NCBI GenBank assembly: GCA_002292015.1
Contig: DBBD01000080.1
Coordinates: forward strand, 1-11,209
Length of the DNA stretch: 11,209 nt
Reading direction: 5' to 3'
From: Firmicutes bacterium UBA993
GTDB lineage: Bacteria > Bacillota > Dethiobacteria > DTU022
Both the position numbers and the translations under genes were made by a program. This document shows positions 1-7,004 of this stretch, in pieces. The notes beneath the pieces are model-generated. The model did no database searches. It was given only the letters and a program-made list of their open reading frames with translations, and was not told where the DNA came from. Within the stretch, counting starts at the first letter, position 1. Each line of letters begins with the position of its first letter.

Positions 1-1
1 C

Positions 2-958
2 CGGATTATCGATATCGAAGAAGATTATTGCGGACGTGAAGGTTTAGCGGTAAAGCATAGCAGCCCCTTTAAAGCATGGTTGCCGGTAATTTACGGTTGT
101 AACAATTTTTGCTCGTACTGTATTGTACCGTACGTACGCGGTCGTGAAAGAAGCCGTTCACTGAACGATATCGTTAGCGAAGCCAAAGAACTGGCTGAAA
201 ATGGTTTTGTCGAAGTGACCCTGCTGGGACAAAATGTTAATTCTTACGGCCTTGATCTGGACGAAAATATTGATTTCCCCGATTTACTGTTTGCATTAAA
301 TGATATTAATGGATTAAAACGGATTCGGTTTATGACTTCACATCCCAAAGATCTATCTGATCGCCTGATCGCGACTGTTAAAGCAGGCATAAATATTTGC
401 GAGCATTTTCATCTTCCGGTGCAATCAGGAAGCAACCGGGTATTGAAGAAGATGAACCGTAATTATACCCGCGAAAAGTACCTGGAGTTATTACAGAAGA
501 TTAAGGCTGAAATTCCCGGGGTGGCAATAACATCTGATCTGATCGTTGGTTTCCCTGGTGAAGAAGAGAGCGATTTTGCCGAAACCTTCTCGTTAGTAGA
601 GGAAGCAAGGTTTGACAACGCTTTCTCGTTTCAGTACTCACCACGGAAAAAAACAGCGGCTTCCTTGTTGCCGGATCAGCTGGGAACCGCGGAGAAAAAC
701 GAAAGGCTTAAGCGACTGAATGAAATTCAGTACCGGATCAGTAAAGAGTTAAACAATAAGTTGTTAAACCAGGTAGTTGAAATTCTCGTTGACGGACCCA
801 GCAAGGGAGACGCAGTATTTCAAACTGGCCGAACAAGAACAAATAAGCTGGTTCATTTTGCGGCGGATCGGGATCTGACCGGAAAAATAATACCAGTCCG
901 AATTATAGAGGCTAAAACCTGGAGTTTGCAGGGTGATATTACCGAGGTGATTGAGTGA
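2..958 (+). CDS. miaB: MiaB, tRNA-2-methylthio-N6-dimethylallyladenosine synthase (5' end cut by window)
   Basis: Radical-SAM methylthiotransferase that turns i6A37 into ms2i6A37 in tRNAs reading UNN codons. The frame is open from base 2 and 318 codons are present; the N-terminal UPF0004 domain, with its own iron-sulfur cluster cysteines, lies outside the window. Visible are the radical-SAM cluster motif CNNFCSYC in the context YGCNNFCSYCIVPYVRGRER, the later SAM-domain segments HFHLPVQSGSNRVLKKMNR and DLIVGFPGE, and a C-terminal TRAM RNA-binding domain (about the last 65 residues). The context AWLPVIYGCNNF followed by IVPYVRGRERSR is typical of MiaB rather than of RimO or MtaB. The stop TGA (956-958) overlaps the mutS start as GTGA, so the two are probably translationally coupled. 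Its partner enzyme MiaA is encoded downstream in the same cluster. Confidence 0.95.
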   Translation, partial: RIIDIEEDYCGREGLAVKHSSPFKAWLPVIYGCNNFCSYCIVPYVRGRERSRSLNDIVSEAKELAENGFVEVTLLGQNVNSYGLDLDENIDFPDLLFALNDINGLKRIRFMTSHPKDLSDRLIATVKAGINICEHFHLPVQSGSNRVLKKMNRNYTREKYLELLQKIKAEIPGVAITSDLIVGFPGEEESDFAETFSLVEEARFDNAFSFQYSPRKKTAASLLPDQLGTAEKNERLKRLNEIQYRISKELNNKLLNQVVEILVDGPSKGDAVFQTGRTRTNKLVHFAADRDLTGKIIPVRIIEAKTWSLQGDITEVIE

Positions 959-3564
959 ACCGCAGCAGTCCGATGATGGAGCAGTACAAGAGAATAAAGG
1001 AACAGCATCCAGACAAGTTGCTGATGTTCCAGGTCGGTGATTTCTACGAGTTGTTTTTCGAAGATGCTGAAATTGCAGCGCGGGAAATGGATATTGTTCT
1101 GACCTCCAGGGATGCAGGCAGTGATAATCCAATACCGCTGGCTGGTGTTCCAATCCATGCGGCAGAGACATATTTAAATAAACTTCTGAGCAAAGGCTTC
1201 AAGGTGGTAATTTGCGACCAGGTCGAAAATGCAGCACAGGCTAAGGGTTTGGTCCGTCGGGCCATTACCGGAATACTGACACCTGGTACCATATCGCAGC
1301 CTGATATGCTCGACGAAGAAAAGAATAATTATCTGGCAGTAGTTGTCTATGACGGGAAAGAAAGATACGGCCTGGCTGCGGTCGATGTATCAACAGGCGA
1401 GTTTCAGGTTACCGAACAAAGCGGCGATAATGCCTGGTTAGATTTGGTCGATGAGCTGAAGCGGCTTCAGCCTTCTGAATTATTATGCCCGAACAGAGAA
1501 ATTGAGGAATACTGCCTTAAAGAATTTGCGACAGGCAGGAACAGCTTAGTTACGAAGTATACAATAATTCCTGATCTAAATGAAGCGGGTAGAGTTCTGA
1601 ACGAACATTTTGATGGACATATTTCCGGTGATTTGGATCCGGATAATAATCCTCAGGCAACAATAGCGGCGGCGACTGCCTTGATTTACCTTCAGGATTT
1701 GAAACAGTTGCCGGCGAGGAATAATCATTTTCGCTCTCCTGAACTTTACTTCAGCAAGCGCTACATGGTAATTGACCAGATTACCAGTAAGAATCTGGAG
1801 CTGACCGAAACGGTTAGCAGCGGTGGTAAAAAGGGAAGCCTGCTCAGTATTATTGATCAGTGCCTTACAGGAATGGGACACCGGCTGCTAAAGCGCAGGC
1901 TCGAACAGCCGCTCCTTGACCTGAAACAGATTAACAGCAGATATGATTGCGTTGAAGAACTGCTTACCAAACCGCTTGCCAGAAGAGATCTCAGGCTTAA
2001 CCTGAGCCGGGTTTTTGATCTGGAGCGTTTCTGCAGCAGGTTGGCCTATCAAAAGGTAAATCCACGTGACCTGGCCGCACTTAAAAAGACAATGAGCTTC
2101 TGCAATCCGCTGAAAAAATCTTTATTGCTTCTTGAGGCACCCGGACTGCTTGATCTCGGCCGACGTTTGCCTGATTTTACTGAGCTGATCAGGTTGATTG
2201 AAAGCGCACTGGCCGAAGATTTGCCGGTTTCGGTGAAAGAAGGCGGTATCTTCCGGGAAGGTTATAATGCTGACGCAGACCGGTTGAGGCAGATTGCCCG
2301 CGATGGCGGAAAAATGCTGCTGGATTTTGAAAAGGAGGAACGCAGCCGTACAGGGATTAAAACGTTGCGGGTTGGTTATAATCGTAATTTTGGCTATTAC
2401 ATCGAAGTCTCCAAAACGAACTTAGATCTTGTCCCCCAGGAGTATCACCGTAAGCAGACTTTGGTGGGCGCCGAACGCTACACAACCACCGAGCTGCACA
2501 ATATCGAAGAGCAGCTGACCGGAGCCCGGGAGAAGCTTGCCATGCTGGAGCAGAACCTGTTTGAAGAGCTTATAAGCAAAGTTAGCGCCTGGATGCCGCG
2601 ATTGCTCGAGACGGCGGAGACCCTGGCCGAGCTTGATTTCAGGCAGGGGTTAGCTGAAACCGCAGAACTTTACAAGTACATTAGGCCGCAATTGACAGCT
2701 GAACGGAATCTAATGATCAGTAAATGCCGCCACCCTGTAGTTGAACAACTGGCATACGAACAGTTCGTACCGAATGATGTAGCGGCAGAACCAGATAATT
2801 TTATCCTGCTGATTACCGGCCCGAATATGGCGGGTAAAAGCACCTATATACGCAGTGTAGCAATTGCTGTTATCTTGGCGCAGATCGGCAGTTTTATTCC
2901 GGCTGCAGCAGCACGGATACCCCTTTTTGACCGTGTATTTGCCCGAGTCGGCGCTAGCGACGATTTGAGCCGGGGCCACAGTACTTTTATGGTCGAGATG
3001 ATCGAAACGGCAACCATTTTAAAAGAGGCCAGTGGAAACAGCCTGATTATCCTAGATGAAATTGGCCGGGGCACCAGCACTTATGATGGGATGAGTATCG
3101 CCCGGGCGGTACTCGAATATATCAGCTTTAGCATAAAGGCCATAACACTTTTTTCTACACATTACCACGAGTTGACCAGGCTTGAAGGCGAGCTGAAAGG
3201 CGTCAGAAACTACAGTATGGCGGTTAAGGAAAGAGGGAAGGAGGTTATCTTCCTGCGCCAGGTGGTGCCTGGAAAAGCAGACAAAAGTTACGGAATTAAT
3301 GTAGCGCGCCTTGCTGGTCTACCGATCGAGGTATTAGTCAGGGCTGAAGCCGTCCTCGCTGAATTGGAACTTGCTGCTTCTACGGCTGCCGAACAACAGA
3401 TGAGCCTGTTACCGATTATCTCAAGATGCCATGAAAGTGAAGACAGCGCAGCGCTACAGATTATTTACAAGCTAAAGGAATATGATCTTAACCGTATGAC
3501 CCCGCTGGAAACGATGAACGCGCTCTTTACAGTGCAAAAAGAGCTGCTCGAACTGGATGAATAA
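955..3564 (+). CDS. mutS: MutS, DNA mismatch recognition ATPase
   Basis: Recognises mismatches and small loops and starts mismatch repair together with MutL. The 869 residues match the usual MutS1 length. The N-terminal domain has the mismatch-wedging Phe-X-Glu motif (F30-Y31-E32 in GDFYELF). The core and clamp domains follow, and then the ABC-type ATPase with Walker A GPNMAGKST (G622 to T630), the signature region VGASDDLSRGHSTFMVEM, Walker B ILDEIGRGTST (D701, E702) and the switch histidine in FSTHYHEL (H736). Near the C-terminus, Q815-M-S-L-L resembles a beta-clamp binding motif. The GTG start at 955 sits behind GAGGTGAT (944-951), a near-perfect anti-16S match with good spacing, and gives the family N-terminus (PMMEQYKRIKEQHP). 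ATG codons at 973 and 976 would remove a few non-conserved residues and are less likely. It overlaps miaB by four bases. Confidence 0.97.
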   Translation: MNRSSPMMEQYKRIKEQHPDKLLMFQVGDFYELFFEDAEIAAREMDIVLTSRDAGSDNPIPLAGVPIHAAETYLNKLLSKGFKVVICDQVENAAQAKGLVRRAITGILTPGTISQPDMLDEEKNNYLAVVVYDGKERYGLAAVDVSTGEFQVTEQSGDNAWLDLVDELKRLQPSELLCPNREIEEYCLKEFATGRNSLVTKYTIIPDLNEAGRVLNEHFDGHISGDLDPDNNPQATIAAATALIYLQDLKQLPARNNHFRSPELYFSKRYMVIDQITSKNLELTETVSSGGKKGSLLSIIDQCLTGMGHRLLKRRLEQPLLDLKQINSRYDCVEELLTKPLARRDLRLNLSRVFDLERFCSRLAYQKVNPRDLAALKKTMSFCNPLKKSLLLLEAPGLLDLGRRLPDFTELIRLIESALAEDLPVSVKEGGIFREGYNADADRLRQIARDGGKMLLDFEKEERSRTGIKTLRVGYNRNFGYYIEVSKTNLDLVPQEYHRKQTLVGAERYTTTELHNIEEQLTGAREKLAMLEQNLFEELISKVSAWMPRLLETAETLAELDFRQGLAETAELYKYIRPQLTAERNLMISKCRHPVVEQLAYEQFVPNDVAAEPDNFILLITGPNMAGKSTYIRSVAIAVILAQIGSFIPAAAARIPLFDRVFARVGASDDLSRGHSTFMVEMIETATILKEASGNSLIILDEIGRGTSTYDGMSIARAVLEYISFSIKAITLFSTHYHELTRLEGELKGVRNYSMAVKERGKEVIFLRQVVPGKADKSYGINVARLAGLPIEVLVRAEAVLAELELAASTAAEQQMSLLPIISRCHESEDSAALQIIYKLKEYDLNRMTPLETMNALFTVQKELLELDE

Positions 3565-3793
3565 ATATTTTACATATAATTTTTTCTTTCCAAAATGGAG
3601 TAAAAGTAAAAATGAGGGTGGGATTTAATCCCATTGATATTGTCACCCGGTAATATAGACGTTTTTAAAGCGCATGGTTAAAAATATGCAATGACGCTAA
3701 TACTGCGTGAGCGGATAAAGACAAGGCAATGACCGAAGGGAAGACAACGGGACTGTTCCAGTGGTTTTAGGCCCTGGAAAAAGTTAACACATT
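3565..3793 (+). other. Structured mutS-mutL spacer, possible mutL 5' leader RNA
   Basis: This 229-base spacer lies inside an otherwise tightly packed gene run. It holds several inverted repeats. GGGTG (3616-3620) can pair with CACCC (3644-3648) around an inner GGAT-TTA-ATCC hairpin. AGCG (3669-3672) can pair with CGCT (3695-3698), or the overlapping ACGC (3694-3697) with GCGT (3705-3708). ACTG (3752-3755) can pair with CAGT (3759-3762), or the overlapping TTCCAG (3756-3761) with CTGGAA (3774-3779). The last stem ends 14 bases before the mutL ATG and covers GGAA, the only weak ribosome-binding-like sequence there. A 13-codon reading frame (ATG 3612 to TAA 3651-3653) with GGAG 11 bases upstream could be a leader peptide but has no recognisable sequence. 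I could not match the spacer to a riboswitch family; its function is inference. Confidence 0.4.
3575..3580 (+). promoter_or_regulatory. Possible -10 box for an internal mutL promoter
   Basis: A perfect TATAAT lies 11 bases after the mutS stop in AT-rich sequence. No good -35 hexamer is found 16-18 bases upstream and there is no TG extension, so this may be chance. If real, mutL would have a 5' UTR of about 200 bases containing the hairpins of the spacer. Confidence 0.25.
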
Positions 3794-5608
3794 ATGACTA
3801 TTAAAATGCTTAGCAAGGATGCGGCTGAAAAGATTGCTGCCGGAGAGGTTATCGAGAATCCTGCTTCGGTGGTAAAGGAGCTGGTTGAAAACGCCCTTGA
3901 TGCCGGGGCTGCCAAGATTGAAATTGCAATTGAGAGTGGCGGCAGAGATCTGATTACTGTCGCAGATGACGGAGAGGGAATCAGGCCGGATGAGGTAGCG
4001 CTCGCTTTTAAGCGCTTCGCAACCAGTAAACTCTCAGCTATTGAAGATCTCGATTGTCTTGCCAGCCTCGGATTCAGGGGCGAAGCCCTGCCGAGTATAG
4101 CTGCTGTTTCAAAGCTGGAGATGACTACCAGGCCGGCAAACGCTGTTGGTGCAACTAAAATATCGCTGGAGGGGGGTGAGGAAAAAGAGTTTACTGAAGC
4201 TGGAGCTCCTTGTGGAACAACGGTAAAAGTAAAAGAACTGTTTTTTAATACTCCCGGTCGCAAAAAATTTTTAAAAGCTCCAGCTGTTGAGGCTTCCCGC
4301 GTCAGCGCTTTGATCTCCGCCATGGCCTTGGCCCATCCGGACAGATCATTTAGTCTGCAAAGCGGTGGTCGCACCCTGCTAAAAACCAGCGGTGATGGAA
4401 AGTTGCTGCACGTTATTGGCGCGGTATACGGACAGGACACCGCAGCGGCGATGGTTGAACTTAAAAGATCAGCGGATGAAGAAGGAACCGTTCCAGAGGG
4501 CTGTATATCGGTGCCTCGTTTTAACCGTTCATCAAGAAAATGGATTACGATCGTAGTAAATGGACGAATTGTCAACAACTCTCAGATTTCCTCTGCATTA
4601 ATCCGGGCTTATGGTAATCAGCTTCCGATAAACCGTTTTCCGCTGGCTGTTCTTAAACTACAAATTAAGCCGGAACTAATCGATGTTAACGTTCACCCGG
4701 CTAAAACGGAAATACGTTTTATAGACTCCGAAGCGGTAAAGAAGGTTGTCTACAAAACAGTTAAGCTTTCCCTGCAGAACTTGTATGATTTGCCGCAATG
4801 GCCGACTAGCCATTCAACAACCCCTTCTGTAAAGTCGCCGGATAACTACAGCCAATACCACTTGTACTTGCCGAAAAGTTGTTTATACGGCGAACATTTA
4901 GATTCTGGTAGCCTTAATTTAAACGAGGCTGACCAACAACCAGAGAAGTTATTTATGCTGGAAGGCAGCACTCCTCTGCCCGAGCTCCCTGGCGAGAGCC
5001 GGGAATCGTTTGCCGGGGATGATTTATACTACACCCTGATCGGACAGTATCTGAACAGCTATATTTTAGTGCAAAGAGGTGAGAAACTGTTATTGATTGA
5101 CCAGCATGCAGCACATGAGCGCCTGATCTACAACCGAATTAAAGCAAGTTTAGGCAGTGAATCAAAAGTGAAAACGATACAGCTCACAATCCCTTATATG
5201 CTTGATATACCGGTTCTTTGGCGAGAGCAGCTGCCGCTTGTACTACCCTTCCTGATATCTTGTGGAATCGATCTGGAACAGATTGATCCTGATAGTTACG
5301 TAGTGCGTGCCGTTCCTTTGATCGGCAATGAACTGCTCAAAGATTACGAGATATCTGACTTGCTTGAGAAGCTGATCACTGGAGATGGAGGAGAAAATAC
5401 TGTCTTTCAGCATGATGCACTATTGAAGACTGTGGCATGTCATCGTTCAGTTAAGGCAAAACAGTTTCTTACCCGAACCGAGATGGAGCAACTGTTGAGG
5501 GATTGGTTCGAAACCGAATCAGCTGGATATTGTCCTCATGGAAGGCCGACGGTGATAAGTTTTGAGCGTGAGCAGCTTGAAAAAAGTTTCTTACGCAGGG
5601 GGATTTAA
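3794..5608 (+). CDS. mutL: MutL, mismatch repair ATPase/endonuclease
   Basis: Links MutS to strand nicking and downstream repair; in bacteria without MutH it is itself a latent endonuclease. The N-terminal GHKL ATPase has the expected motifs: E29 and N33 in KELVENALDAGA, DDGEGI (58-63) and GFRGEAL (93-99). A variable linker (about 335-410) leads to the dimerisation/endonuclease domain. There DQHAAHE (436-442), ACH (548-550), CPHGRP (580-585) and the C-terminal FLRR match the metal-binding endonuclease set, but the last Glu of DQHA(X)2E(X)4E is Asn447. QLTIP at 463-467 lies where the beta-clamp contact is expected, though one residue shorter than usual. At 604 residues it is of normal length. 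The ATG at 3794 fits the family N-terminus (IAAGEV at 14-19) but lacks a convincing Shine-Dalgarno; M5 (3806) is no better. miaA follows without a gap. Confidence 0.96.
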   Translation: MTIKMLSKDAAEKIAAGEVIENPASVVKELVENALDAGAAKIEIAIESGGRDLITVADDGEGIRPDEVALAFKRFATSKLSAIEDLDCLASLGFRGEALPSIAAVSKLEMTTRPANAVGATKISLEGGEEKEFTEAGAPCGTTVKVKELFFNTPGRKKFLKAPAVEASRVSALISAMALAHPDRSFSLQSGGRTLLKTSGDGKLLHVIGAVYGQDTAAAMVELKRSADEEGTVPEGCISVPRFNRSSRKWITIVVNGRIVNNSQISSALIRAYGNQLPINRFPLAVLKLQIKPELIDVNVHPAKTEIRFIDSEAVKKVVYKTVKLSLQNLYDLPQWPTSHSTTPSVKSPDNYSQYHLYLPKSCLYGEHLDSGSLNLNEADQQPEKLFMLEGSTPLPELPGESRESFAGDDLYYTLIGQYLNSYILVQRGEKLLLIDQHAAHERLIYNRIKASLGSESKVKTIQLTIPYMLDIPVLWREQLPLVLPFLISCGIDLEQIDPDSYVVRAVPLIGNELLKDYEISDLLEKLITGDGGENTVFQHDALLKTVACHRSVKAKQFLTRTEMEQLLRDWFETESAGYCPHGRPTVISFEREQLEKSFLRRGI

Positions 5609-6571
5609 GTGATGGCAGCGAGAAACCAGGCCCCGGGCATACCATTGCTGGTGATTGCCGGACCTACTGCCGTAGGTAAATCAGCGCTTGCCCTACAGCT
5701 TGCCGAGCTGCTGAAAACCGAGATAATCAGTGCCGACTCGGTCCAGGTTTACAAGTATATGAATATCGGCACCGCTAAGCCCACTGCCGATGAGCAGAGG
5801 CTGGTCAGGCATCACCTGATCGATTTAATAGATCCGAACCAGTCCTTCAGCGTAGCCGATTATCAGAAAGCAGCCAACAAGAAGATTAACTATTTGTGGT
5901 CAGTGAAAAAACTGCCCCTGATGGTTGGCGGTACCGGGTTATATATCAGGGCGGTTTCCACGGCCTATGCTTTTGGCAACACCGGTGCAGACCCGGAGAT
6001 CCGGGATAATTACGAAAAAGAAGCAGCTGTACATGGCTTAAATAATCTATACGAAAAATTAAAGGAGTTAGATCCGGCAGCGGCCGGCATCATCCATCCC
6101 AACGATCGAAGACGAATTATCCGAGCCCTCGAAGTATACCGGCTCGAAGGGAGGCAGATTTCAGAGCAGATTACACGAACCAAGCAGGGTGAAACACCTT
6201 TTAATTCGCTGATTTTCGGGTTAACCTTGGAACGTTGCACACTGTACGAGCGGATTGAAAAACGGGTTGATAAAATGGTTGAGGACGGCTTCCTGGAAGA
6301 GGTTCGCTATTTAAGAGCAAAAGGTTTTGTTAATACAGATCCTGGTCTGCAGACTCTCGGTTACCGACAACTCTACACCTATCTGGATGGGAAAGCCGGG
6401 TGGGAAGAAACAATAACTGCAATAAAGAAAGAAACCAGAAATCTGGCCAAGCGGCAGTTAACCTGGTTTCGCCGGGAAACAGGGATAACCTGGATCGATT
6501 TAAGTAGTATTTCCTCGATTAAGGATATTGCTGAAAATATTTGCAAAATAGCGAAGGATTTTGTACCCTGA
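5609..6571 (+). CDS. miaA: MiaA, tRNA dimethylallyltransferase
   Basis: Transfers the dimethylallyl group of DMAPP to N6 of A37 in tRNAs reading UNN codons; MiaB, encoded upstream, then methylthiolates the product. Visible are the P-loop GPTAVGKS (18-25), the DSVQVYKYMNIGTAKPT segment with catalytic Asp43, HHLIDLIDP, VGGTGLYIRA and RRRIIRALEVYRLEGR, in the family order. Length (about 320 residues) is typical. The start can be GTG 5609 or ATG 5612; both lie behind AGGGGGA (5597-5603), which is inside the mutL end, and differ by one residue. The mutL stop (5606-5608) directly abuts the GTG, indicating coupled translation. The C-terminus is of normal length and 49 bases separate it from hfq. Confidence 0.96.
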   Translation: MMAARNQAPGIPLLVIAGPTAVGKSALALQLAELLKTEIISADSVQVYKYMNIGTAKPTADEQRLVRHHLIDLIDPNQSFSVADYQKAANKKINYLWSVKKLPLMVGGTGLYIRAVSTAYAFGNTGADPEIRDNYEKEAAVHGLNNLYEKLKELDPAAAGIIHPNDRRRIIRALEVYRLEGRQISEQITRTKQGETPFNSLIFGLTLERCTLYERIEKRVDKMVEDGFLEEVRYLRAKGFVNTDPGLQTLGYRQLYTYLDGKAGWEETITAIKKETRNLAKRQLTWFRRETGITWIDLSSISSIKDIAENICKIAKDFVP

Positions 6572-6620
6572 CCGGAGAATATTGTTTTCTGAACTTAGTG
6601 ACAGGAAAGGAGCCCGATCG

Positions 6621-6890
6621 ATGAAAGGCATGATCAATTTACAGGATACTTTTCTTAACCAGGCTCGCAAAGAAAGTATGTTGACAACAGTATTTCTGAT
6701 TAATGGATACCAGATTAAAGGAATTGTGCGTAGTTTCGATAGCTTTACACTGTTATTGGATGTCGAAGGCAAGCAGCAGCTTGTCTATAAACATGCAATA
6801 TCAACGATTATACCAGCACGCAACATTAACTTGCGAAACATTGAGAATGATGCTGTATGCGAAGAATCCGGCAAAGAGATAACGAAATAG
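6621..6890 (+). CDS. hfq: Hfq, RNA chaperone
   Basis: Hexameric Sm-like RNA chaperone. The 89 residues include the Sm1 motif (NLQDTFLNQARKE through the FDSF region) and the Sm2 motif YKHAISTI (56-63). On the proximal RNA-binding face Q8, D9, F42, K57 and H58 are present, while the position equal to E. coli Gln41 is Ser41. The rim patch reads R16-K17-E18-S19, with fewer arginines than in enterobacteria, as is usual in Firmicutes. The ATG at 6621 is set by AAGGAG (6607-6612) eight bases upstream; the same frame is open further upstream (towards 6561) but without a ribosome binding site or family similarity. It follows miaA, a very common arrangement, and is closed by a terminator 25 bases after its stop. 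Confidence 0.96.
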   Translation: MKGMINLQDTFLNQARKESMLTTVFLINGYQIKGIVRSFDSFTLLLDVEGKQQLVYKHAISTIIPARNINLRNIENDAVCEESGKEITK

Positions 6891-6914
6891 AATTTATGTT
6901 ATTGAGCTGCAAGG

Positions 6915-6943
6915 AGACACGTTCTTGCGTGTCTTTTTGTTTT
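6915..6943 (+). terminator. Intrinsic terminator after hfq
   Basis: AGACACG (6915-6921) and CGTGTCT (6928-6934) form a perfect 7-bp stem with a 6-base loop, followed by the T-rich run TTTTTGTTTT. It ends the miaB-hfq transcript, or lets only part of it run on into hflX, which starts a few tens of bases later on the same strand without an obvious promoter of its own. Confidence 0.85.
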
Positions 6944-6954
6944 AATGCCATAGC

Positions 6955-6967
6955 GGAGGCAGGCGGA
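6955..6967 (+). promoter_or_regulatory. Purine-rich ribosome binding region of hflX
   Basis: GGAGG (6955-6959) and AGGCGGA (6961-6967) lie just downstream of the TAG (6951-6953) that is in frame with hflX. They point to initiation near 6966-6974, yet no ATG, GTG or TTG is in frame there; the nearest near-start codon is ATC at 6972. The GTG at 7005 is too far away (45 bases from GGAGG) to use them. Confidence 0.5.
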
Positions 6968-7004
6968 ACAAATCGAAAAGCAATTATTTGAAAAAGCAAT
7001 TATT

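Noticed and set aside
3715..3765. ACCGAAGGG stretch resembling part of a glycine riboswitch
   Set aside because: Only about eight bases match; the other conserved blocks and the stems of that class are missing, and mutL is not a glycine-related gene.
3784..4578. Long open frame of 264 codons on the minus strand opposite mutL
   Set aside because: It lies entirely opposite the conserved MutL ATPase domain, has a low-complexity Ser/Ala/Pro-rich translation, no family similarity and no promoter; it is a shadow of mutL codon use.
6561..6620. N-terminal extension of hfq to 6561
   Set aside because: The extra 20 codons have no ribosome binding site, overlap the miaA end and do not resemble Hfq; ATG 6621 has AAGGAG at the right distance.
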